Below are positions 1-8,050 of a DNA stretch of 64,000 nucleotides, piece by piece. Positions within the stretch are counted from its first letter, which is position 1. Each line of letters begins with the position of its first letter. The position numbers and the translations under genes were made by a program. Source of the DNA: Bretschneidera sinensis (Eukaryota; Streptophyta; Magnoliopsida; Brassicales; Akaniaceae); the NCBI GenBank assembly GCA_023935145.1, contig CM043699.1, forward strand, positions 65,258,138-65,322,137, in the 5' to 3' direction. The notes below the pieces were generated by a model. That model made no database searches. It was not told the origin of the DNA and saw only the letters and a program-made list of their open reading frames with translations.

Positions 1-387
1 TGGGAGGGTAAATAACGGAGCCAATCCTTAGTCGAATCCTTTAAAGAAAACAAAAAGGCTCTTAATTTAATTTGCTCTTTAGTCACCCCCGTGGGTTTCA
101 TACTCGTTCATACCACATGAATCTTCTTTAGATGCTTGTGAGGATCTTCACCTGTAAGGCCATGAAAAGTAGGCAAAAGATGTATTAGTCTAGATTTTAA
201 TTCAAAAGTAGTGGTAGTATCTAAAGTATGGAACGTTATGCTTAAGGGTTGTTGATTTAAATCAGGGGCAGCAAGCTCTTTCAAAGTTTGATTTCCAGCC
301 ATGACTTCCTCCTCTTCTAAATCAAAATTGCTAGCAAATAGGGGATCAAGAGGTAGATCGTTCTCTTCAGAATTTCTCCGAGCGTCC
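1..387 (-). pseudogene. gag: R0: gypsy gag fragment (capsid N-terminal part)
   Basis: Read on the minus strand from 387 to 1, one frame gives a plant Ty3/gypsy gag N-terminus. An acidic stretch is followed by MAGNQTLKEL, then the conserved LLPTFHGL and EDPHKHLK motifs, then KLRAF and SLKDSTKDWL near position 1. This is the Retrotrans_gag capsid region typical of Athila-like elements. A TGA at 108-110 interrupts the frame where related gags have Cys. The fragment is cut on the right by the R1 LTR at 388 with no leader or primer site between them, so I read it as the target into which R1 inserted. The rest lies left of the window. Family is secure; identity of the parent element is not. Confidence 0.75.
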
Positions 388-1363
388 TGTTGTGAGTTTT
401 AAATTACTCGCAAGCATACGAGTCATTTGCAATATAGTGTGTGCAAGTGCAAGGTCAAATCCATAGGGAATTGCGTCGTGAAAATATATTTTTATCTAAA
501 CTAAACCTATTTGAACCTAGTTCCAAATTATGAATTGTATCTTGCAAAAAAAATATAAACTTAAACTAAACTGAGTTGAAAGAAATGATAAAAATACTAA
601 GGTTTCTGAATCCACCCCACCAAAGTAAAGTATATATTTTCATGTTCTGTATAAAAGTAATCTATCAAATAATTCCATGAATCCACCATTATACAAATCA
701 CAACGAATACCTTAATTCAACCAAATCATCCAATGTATCCCTTTAGAATCACAATGGATATCCAATTTACTTTAGATGATCCGTCGTATCCGGCAGATGA
801 AACACAAGGAATATCCAATTTGAACAATTTAAACACAATCAATCATAAGAATTTACTCAAAAAATTGAAACAGAACATTAATACTAAAAATATCATAATT
901 GTACGAACATATCTAAAAATATTATACAAACAATGGCGAGGCTTCATCTTCAACTTTAGATGAAGGTTTTAGCCTTTCATGATTATGAAAATAAATTTCA
1001 CAATTAAAATGATAAACATAAAACTTTAAACTCAAAAGAAATAAATTAAAACTGACTATATATTGAGAGAAATTTCACTCACATCTGTTGTGCGGTGCTT
1101 CCCCCCTTTGGTAGCAAAGCCTTGGAGATCCCCCAGATTGCTCGCAGAAGTCCTCTGGATTGCACACCTTTTGATGAAGTGAAATAGGGCTTTTATAGGG
1201 GAACTCCATGAGTGCAATGTGTTTCCAATCCAATGTGGGATGTGTGGATATAGAAAAACATAGTAAACACAGAAATAAGATAAAATAGGATGAAATAACA
1301 TAAACTAAGAGCTTAACAAATATAAATTAAGGGGCTTAAATATGAATATTTACACACTTATCA
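388..1363 (-). repeat. R1: 3' LTR of a minus-strand Ty3/gypsy element
   Basis: In minus orientation the LTR begins TGATAAGTGTG at 1363 and ends CTCACAACA at 388, so it has TG...CA ends. A polypurine tract abuts it on the right, which marks it as a 3' LTR. A TATA box reads TATAAAA at 1191-1197 (complement). The U5 end (451-467 complement) carries the CCCTATGGATTTGACC motif seen in the other gypsy LTRs here. Its U5 end matches the E5 LTR while its U3 start matches the S1/E6 LTR. It lacks the CGATCG-rich array of E5. The other LTR of this element is not visible. Confidence 0.85.
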
Positions 1364-1769
1364 CACCCCCAAACTTACATATTGCTAGTCCCTTAGCAAT
1401 ACGAAACTAAAAATTAAATGAAAAACAAAGAACACAAAGATAAATACATCTTTCATGGTATCCAAAAATTTAAGTATCACACAAAACCATGATATTCATT
1501 CATGAGCAAGCTTAAAAAATATAAACCCATCTTCACAATGAATAGGAATTTTAAAACCTAATTACTTACAAGAGGCAAGCTAAGGCATCACAAGTCCGAA
1601 TCAGTATAATGTGAACTAGCACATAAAAATGAAGCTTCCAAATAACTCCAATGTGTAATGTCTCCATGTCTCAAGATTCACAGAATTTCTCATTAGAATG
1701 AACAACAATGACATAATTTTATTTTCTTCTCTCTTTTATTATAAGGCTCTGCTATATTTAGTTCCCTCA
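1364..1769 (-). other. R1: 3' noncoding region and polypurine tract
   Basis: The complement of 1364-1374 is a G-rich purine tract (AAGTTTGGGGGTG) directly before the LTR start, the expected plus-strand primer. The following bases to about 1765 match the 3' noncoding region of E5 (43258-43650) and E6. Similarity stops near 1765-1770 inside a shared TTCCCT string, where copia sequence takes over. No gene seen. Confidence 0.75.
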
Positions 1770-2535
1770 TCATCTTCTTACAATCTCTCTTGAAATGACC
1801 CTCCTTATTGCAGTAGTAGCATCGCTTTCCTCTAAACTTCGGTTTAGAATGGGATCTTCCATGGCTTTAACCTCTACCCTTTGATTTTTCCTAGCAGTTG
1901 CCATAAATGTTGTTGCCATTCTGAGTTGCAGGCCTTTCTCTAACGAATAGACCTTGTCCACTTGATCCTTCGCTCATCTTGGCTTTGAAATCATGAGCCC
2001 TTATAGCATTAATCACAATTTCTTTGGTTAGTGTATCTCTTCCATATTCAATAGCATTTATCAAGCTTTCAAAATAATCGGGAAGAGAATTCAACAATAT
2101 AACAACAAATTGTTCATCCGGGAATGTTATACTACAACTAATCAAATCTTGAACTAGTTTATTAAATACATCAAGATTATCTTGCAACTCTTTATTAGGA
2201 TCCATTTTAAAAACAAAGATTCATTTTAGAAGATAAATCTTATTAGGGAGAGTTTTGGTAAGAAACAATTCATCTAGTTTCTTCCAAATGACAGTTGGAT
2301 CTTCTGAATCTCCACATTCCCTTGTCACACTATCCGACATGTGCAGAAAGATGGTGCTATATGCCATCTTCTTCATCTTATTCTGCTGGAGCTCCATGAT
2401 ACTTGCTAGAAAATCATCATCTTCTCCAATAGCCAAGTCCACCTTCTGTTGGAAAAGAACTGCTTTGATTTTCCACTTCTAAAGGGCAAAGTTTCCCTTT
2501 CCATCAAACTTCTCAACAATGAAGTTTGAACCCAT
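1770..2535 (-). pseudogene. gag: C0: Ty1/copia gag (UBN2-type) pseudogene
   Basis: Minus-strand gag of a Ty1/copia retrotransposon. The start codon is the complement of 2533-2535, giving MGSNFIVEKFDGKGNFAL, the usual copia gag opening, followed at once by a TAG where related proteins have Trp. Further on are the HMSDSV and VIWKKLDELF motifs of the UBN2/gag-polypeptide family, then LISCSITFPDEQ and a CCHC zinc knuckle CYYCNKEGHFKRDC around 1787-1828. Several stops and a frame change break it. It ends at 1770 in the junction with R1. It lies downstream of the copia primer sites and of the LTR that also serves C1, so it belongs to a second, tandem copia unit or a recombinant. Confidence 0.8.
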
Positions 2536-2765
2536 CTTGCAGAAAAATCCCAAGATTTATGCAGCACCCACAATTGCTTTTCAAACCTCTTTTCTCCAAC
2601 TTCTAAGCCTCAAGAACCTGATCAAATCTTGATCCCAACACTGTTCTTGAATCCTTTAAGAACCCGATCTGATCTTGATCTCAGCATCGTTCTTGAATCA
2701 CCCAAGAAGTTTCCTTTGATTCTTGGAGTCTTGCTCTGATACCATTGTTCTAGCTCTGATACCAC
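2536..2765 (-). promoter_or_regulatory. C0: leader with duplicated tRNA-Met primer site
   Basis: The complement of 2753-2764 is TGGTATCAGAGC, the standard copia primer site for initiator tRNA-Met, one base from the LTR end. A second identical copy is at 2733-2744. The rest of the leader holds repeats of the TTCTTGAATC / GATCTTGATC words also seen in the C1 leader. No gene. Confidence 0.8.
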
Positions 2766-2835
2766 TATTGAAAAAATCACCTTTTGAAACCCAAGTGGTG
2801 ACCTTCCAACACCCAAATCCAGAATGATTTGGACC
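2766..2835 (-). repeat. C1/C0: copia LTR, 3'-terminal piece
   Basis: This is the U5 end of a copia LTR, next to the primer site. It matches 20190-20225 (GGTGATCTTCC, AGTCTAGAATGA-like words). It is cut at 2835 by E1 and resumes at 9625 with the target duplication GGACC. The terminal base pair is decayed (TA instead of TG on the plus strand). Confidence 0.75.
2831..2835. repeat. Target site duplication of E1 (left)
   Basis: GGACC at 2831-2835 is repeated exactly at 9625-9629, on the outer edges of the two E1 LTRs. Confidence 0.92.
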
Positions 2836-3480
2836 TAATGAAAGTCATCAAATGCATCTAAACAATACTTAATTGTTAGCATTTTAGGGTTGATCAAGGT
2901 TGGAATTACACATTTATACCTTAATAACTCTAAAGTGTTATTCTTGAATTGTTGACTTATTTCAGTGCATTTTCAGGTACTTTGAGCTTAAAAAAGAGAT
3001 AAAAAAGCTATCATCATTTTAAACACAAAGCTTCAATGAATACTCGAGTGAGATAATGGTCGCGGAAGAGCCAAGATGAAGAGAAACCAATAAAGGAGTT
3101 TCACTAAATTGCCAAAATTACCCGTGCAGATCAATCATTTTTGCAGATTAAACTGTATTGATATAGGAAAAACTAAGAGATGAACCATATATGCTTAGAA
3201 AGATCTAGAAGTCTATTTTCTGGATAATTTTACGGTTCATAAAAAGAATTTTTCTAGAGAAAGTTATGGTAGTTTTAGTAGACACAGGTCAGGCCTCCAG
3301 ATCAGCATCCACCTAGCGTTGCACCCCTCACTTTCCAGCACTGCACCCTCACTTTCCAGTGCTGCACCCCTCACTTTCCAGCGCTGCACCCCTCACTTTC
3401 CAGCGCCCACTCGTTCCAATATCAAATTAGGGCTTCACAATTACATTTTTTGGACCAAAATGCCCCTAACTACTTGTGCT

Positions 3481-3489
3481 CTATAAATA
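3481..3489 (+). promoter_or_regulatory. E1 5' LTR TATA box
   Basis: CTATAAATA lies about 650 bases into the LTR, just downstream of the GC-rich array. The same string occurs at 8673-8681 in the other LTR. It is the likely pol II promoter and marks the U3/R border roughly 30 bases further on. Confidence 0.7.
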
Positions 3490-3521
3490 CATCTTTAAGG
3501 AGTGTGCAGCCAGCATCTTCA

Positions 3522-3673
3522 AAGGGGAGAGCATCTTGAAGGGGATCCAAGGGATCCAAATCCAGAATATTTTCAAGTTTCTTCAAGGCTAGAAATCAAG
3601 GGGAGAGCATCTTGAAGGGGATCCAAGGGATCCAAATCCAGAATATTTTCAAGTTTCTTCAAGGCTAGAAATC
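3522..3673 (+). repeat. Two tandem 76-bp units in E1 5' LTR
   Basis: The unit beginning AAGGGGAGAGCATCTTGAAG occurs at 3522 and 3598, with a partial third start at 3674. The 3' LTR has only one copy of this unit but a different 54-bp duplication nearby (about 8783-8890). Confidence 0.9.
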
Positions 3674-4458
3674 AAGGGGAGAGCATCCATATTGTTCTTC
3701 CACCTTGAGCTCCATGGCCAACTAATCATCAAATAAGGGAAAATGGATGAATCTTTAGGGTTTTGTTGTTCCTTATTTCCTGTTCTTGATTCATTTGTAT
3801 GAACTTATTGTTAAAACATTGTCTATGATTTACTCTTTGATTAAGTAAGAAGGATTTGAGTTCATTTGATAGCTACACTTTATATTCTTCTTCTTTTAGA
3901 TTCTCTTAATCTGGTGATTGCATCCTTCTCCTCCATATAAGTCTAGTCATGCTTTTCTTATGTGATGTTGTTTGGATGTGATTGATTCCGGTAGATTTAT
4001 CTTATTGATTGTCCATTACTGCGATATTGTCATTAAGATATATTGTCGTTTCTTGATAATCTTTAAGATCAATCATGTGTGCTTTAATTGAAATCAATGA
4101 GTGATTTGTAGCAATTACGTTAGATTATAAATGTGCTTGACTGAATATTTTTCGATTGCTTGTTTGGGATGTGAAACTAGCAATCGAGATAAAAACAGTT
4201 GAATCGAGAGTGGAACAAGGCAACAAACCTAAGGAGGATTCCCAGAACCTTATTATTTCTTATTTATATTTCATTTAGATTTACACAATTTTTTCTCACA
4301 TTATTTCATTATTAAAACTCAAAAATCTTTCATTTAACTTTTATCGTTCGTTTTAAGGTTCACACATTTTCTTTTGTAATTAACTTGTTTCCCTGTGGAA
4401 TCGACACCCCAAAGCTGTACTATAATAACCGTGTTATAATTTTGGCGTAATCAAATTT

Positions 4459-4476
4459 TGGCACTGTTGCCGGGGA
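4459..4476 (+). promoter_or_regulatory. E1 primer binding site (tRNA-Asp type)
   Basis: TGGCACTGTTGCCGGGGA five bases after the LTR. It differs at two positions from TGGCGCCGTTGCCGGGGA, the complement of the 3' end of plant tRNA-Asp. Confidence 0.85.
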
Positions 4477-4680
4477 AACACACTTAAGTACAAGGAAGCT
4501 AGTCAAATTTGAGTGTGACGGTAGAAGAATTGTAAATTTTTTTCTTTTCAGCAGTTTGTAAATACGGTAATATTGTTCCTTTACCGTTGTTTTGATTTTC
4601 TAATTTTCTTTTATTATTCTGTTTTATTATTTTATTTTCCTGTTTTATTTATTTTATTTCCCCTTTAAATTAATTGGTGT

Positions 4681-6429
4681 ATGCTTAGACCGAGAGATTC
4701 TCGAGGTAGATTCATTAGAGGACCCGAATTAGAGTTACCCTCTCCTTCCACGTCCGTTGGTGAAACCTCACCTAGATCAAACCGTAGTGCACCCCCACAC
4801 GAAAATTTAGAGGATTTTGTTAACATGGCCGATAATCCTAATGAGAATGTTGCTAGGACACTTCAGGATTACCTCCACCCTACACACACAGCCACACCAT
4901 CATGCATCATGTTTCCAGCCAATACTCGCCAACTAGATTTTAAAACAGGGATGATTCAATTACTCCCTACTTTTCATGGCTTGGATAATGAAAACCCATA
5001 TGTGCACATTAAAGAGTTTGAGGAAGTAGTCGCGACTTTTCATAGTCAAGATGAAACCGATGACATTGTGAGGCTTAAGTTCTTTCCTTTCGCTTTAAAG
5101 GATAGAACTAAGAGTTGGCTATACTCACTAAGACCACGATCTATTGGGTCGTGGACTGAGATGACTCGAATTTTCTTTAATAAATACTTTCCCCAACACA
5201 AGACCAATGCTTTAAAAAGACAAATCTCCACCTTTGCACAAAAGGACAATGAGACTTTGTATCAGTCTTGAGAGAGATTTAAGGAGTTGTTGAGTATGTG
5301 TCCTCACCATAGGTATGAGAATTAGCGATTAGTGAGCTATTTCTATGAGGGTCTTATCTATAGAGAACGTCATTTTGTAGAGATGATGTGTAATGGTGGG
5401 TTCTTGGAGAAAGATCCTGATGAGGCCATAGAGTACCTCAATGAGCTTGCTGAAAAAGCTCACACTTGGACTGGACCTAGTGCTACTGAGAGCACAAATA
5501 GGTCATGACCTATAGAGAACCCAAATGGTGGTGGAATTTACCATCTTAGGGAAGAGGATAACCTTAAGGCTAAGGTCGAGATGCTCACTAGGGAACTAGA
5601 GGAGTTAAAGACTAAAAGCTCAAAGCCAACACAAAAAGCTAATCATGCAACATCTTTGAAACCATGTTTTGTGTGTGGCGGGGTAGACCATCTCGCCCAA
5701 GAGTGCCCCACATTTGTTAAGATGAGAGGGATGTATAAGGAACAATGTAATGCCTTAGGCATGTACACGAAGCCTTCTGCACCCTTCTCTAATACCTATA
5801 ATCCGGGATGGCGAAATCACCCCAATTTCAGCTGGAAGTCTGAAAACCAGCAGCTTGCACAACCCCCTGCACCACATCTTAAACCATATCATGCACCCGT
5901 GTCTTCTAGGAGTTCTTTAGAAGACACTTTACATGCTTTTATTGAGGCACAAGGTAAGACTAATCAAAGGCTTGAATCTTTAATTATGCAGGTTGTTGAA
6001 GAACATAAAGAGATAAAGAGCCAAGTGTCCAAGCTGACGAGCTACTTGAGTGTGACTGAGTGAGGTAAGTTCTCTTCCCAAGCTCCATCCACATCCTATG
6101 GTCAGCACCTAGCGCAACAAAATAAAAAGGAGGTGAATACCATTGAGACACTTAGTGGTAAGTCGTTACACATCCCAACAACGAAAAAATTAGAGGATGT
6201 GGACTAGAACCACCAAGTATACATGATTGACTCATTCATGAAAAAGGTCCATCACCTTAATCCATTAGAGTCCACCCTCACCCATGGCTTCACAAGAGCA
6301 TATATCGAGCCAGAATCTGTAGATGTTACTGATAACATCCTTAAGGCCTCTCCGAAGCACATAAGAACCAAATTTAACAGTAAAGCAGTTGCTGGTGCAT
6401 TCAACTCATGCTTGTCTAGGAGGGAATAA
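4681..6429 (+). pseudogene. gag: E1: gag pseudogene fused to post-protease remnant
   Basis: About 583 codons from MLRPRDSRGRF. The capsid region (Retrotrans_gag) spans roughly residues 75-260 and includes LLPTFHGL, FFPFALKDR and WLYSLRP. A CCHC zinc knuckle CFVCGGVDHLAQEC follows near 5668-5709, then a Gln-rich and coiled-coil C-part (HAFIEAQGKTNQRLES). The last 70 codons (from YMIDSFMKKV) correspond to the linker after protease in related elements, so an internal deletion joined gag to it. Stops at about 5269 (TGG to TGA), 5324 (TGG to TAG), 5506 (CGA to TGA), 6061 (CGA to TGA) and 6207 inactivate this copy. E3 has the same junction. The nucleocapsid motif is intact. Confidence 0.88.
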
Positions 6430-6735
6430 GATTGTCTGGCTGAAGACGTAAAACTTAGCGCTCATAGGAGGCACCCTATAGCATATCCTTTTATTTTTAT
6501 TGTTTTTTATAATTCTTTTTCTTGTTTATTATTAATGTTTTGTTGTTTTCCAATTTTACTTTTGAATTTCTTTTTTAGGGACAAATATACAAAGCAATTT
6601 AAATGGTGGTGCACAATTTTCAGCTTCTGTGCACTTTTGGCTACAAAGGGAGTTTCCTTATCTTTTGCTTTCACATTGAGGACAATACCTACTTTAAGTC
6701 GGGGGTGGAGGAAACTTATTCCTGTTTTTCATTGA
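6430..6735 (+). other. E1: possible small ORF after gag, with conserved block
   Basis: A frame of 101 codons continues in the gag frame straight after the gag TAA. It opens DCLAEDVKLSAH, has hydrophobic stretches, then RDKYTKQFKWWCTIF and GWRKLIP. The same reading is open in E4 (52703-53044, 113 codons) and open but for one TAG in E3. It is frameshifted in E2. It overlaps the conserved noncoding-like block 6434-6482 and an internal purine tract (6701-6714). It could be a relic of an envelope-position ORF or simply T-rich DNA with few stops. No protein function is claimed. Confidence 0.35.
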
Positions 6736-8036
6736 ACTGCTTGGTGTTATTTTATCTTTTTGTTGTTTTTAGCATGCTTTGTGTTAGCCTTGGAGTTAAT
6801 TCATATATCGATGATATGAGCCTAATTGAGATAGCATATAGCTTTTAGAAGAAGTTAAATCTTGCTTCGCTTTGAGAATAAATTAAGTGTCAATCTTTCT
6901 TTGGTTTGAGACTCTGGTTTGTGGTAAGATTGCATGATTAGTCTAAAGCATTTGGAGAAGTTTTATGTGCGATTGTTTTGTGAATACTTTTGAGGTCTCA
7001 ACAAGCTCTAGAACTTATTTGATAATCACTTGAGGCAAAAATCATAGAATGCACACTACTTAGGATATGATATAGGCCATTTTTGAACTGTTTGAGCCTT
7101 TCAAACTTACCTTTGTTATATTTATCACTAGTCACCTATTTGAGCCTTTTTCTTGAAAAAAAATTGAGCCTTGTCTCTTTCGATAAACCATTTACTTACT
7201 TTTATGAGCAAAAAAAAATTTATTTTATCCTTACTTTTCTTTTAAAAGAACTTAGTTATACATATGTTGTGAGAAGCACTTAAAAGGAGTAAGGGTGGAA
7301 CTATGAGAAAATATTACTACCATAACCCAAGTACATTAAAAGAGATAAGTTGGGGGTTGTGGAAAAGAAAAGAATGAAAGAGGAGGTGAATGGTCTTATG
7401 CCAAAATAAAAGAAAAAGATGAATTATAGCAAAGAAAGAAGAAAAAAAAAGTGGTGATTTATGGAAAGAAATGCTCGAAAAATGGTTGAAAGAGTTGGGT
7501 GCTGAAGTAAGGTTATCTTGTGCTTATAGTGGTTGTGTTTAAATTAAGAGACTTAGTTCTTTTATTTGTTTAAACTTTCTCGTTCTTTCTTGACCTTTAC
7601 CCTAGCCTAACGTTACAAACTTATTAAAGACTATTGATCTGATGTAGTGTTATTTTTCTACATAGTGAAGAGTGATTTGAAAAGTGAGCTTATGGAGCTT
7701 GATTTGTGATTAATGTCACGCAATTTAATATGTTTTTAGAGGCCAAGACTTGTATTCATGCTATGTTGTGTATAAAATCATCCGGGTGTTCGGACTAATG
7801 TATTGTGGTAAGATGGATGTTAAGAGTCGATAACGATTTTAAGGTCGATATTTGGATTATTCTTGGACTTGAGTGATATTTAATGATTCTATTTGTTGTG
7901 TGTTATACATAATTCTTGAGACAAAGATTTTTGAATCACTCTTGGTTAACGCTAGCATTGCTGTATTTTGCTTTGATTTCTAAATAAAGAATTCATTTCA
8001 TGTCTTCCGCTTGAGTTGCTAGGGACTAGCAATAAG
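6736..8036 (+). other. E1: 3' noncoding region
   Basis: No supported gene. About 1.3 kb, closely matched by the 3' regions of E3 (34700-36005) and E4 (53045-54395), and in part by E2 (18240-18680). It contains purine-rich stretches around 7290-7500. It ends just before the polypurine tract. Confidence 0.75.
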
Positions 8037-8050
8037 CTAGTTTGGGGTTG
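8037..8050 (+). promoter_or_regulatory. E1 polypurine tract
   Basis: The string GCTAGTTTGGGGTTG directly precedes the 3' LTR start TGATGAGAGT, the expected plus-strand primer position. Confidence 0.75.

Larger units (their letters stand above)
2836..4453 (+). repeat. E1: 5' LTR
   Basis: Begins TAATGAAAGTCATCAAATGC (decayed from TGATGAGAGTC) and ends GGCGTAATCA. In order it holds the shared U3 module (3092-3294), a GC-rich array of four 22-23 bp CACTTTCCAGCGCTGCACCC units (about 3321-3406), a TATA box CTATAAATA at 3481, and two tandem 76-bp units (3522-3597, 3598-3673). The U5 motif CCCTGTGGAATCGACACC is at about 4391-4408. No gene. Confidence 0.93.

Noticed and set aside
733..963. 76-codon plus-strand ORF (similar at 42207-42434 and 50606-50869)
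   Set aside because: Lies inside minus-strand LTR U5/R sequence shared by R1 and E5; recurrence is due to LTR homology, not protein conservation.
4459..4476. tRNA-Asp-like string (also 24458, 32446, 40325, 50387)
   Set aside because: Only the last 18 bases of tRNA-Asp are matched, on the strand complementary to the tRNA and right after an LTR. These are primer binding sites, not tRNA genes.
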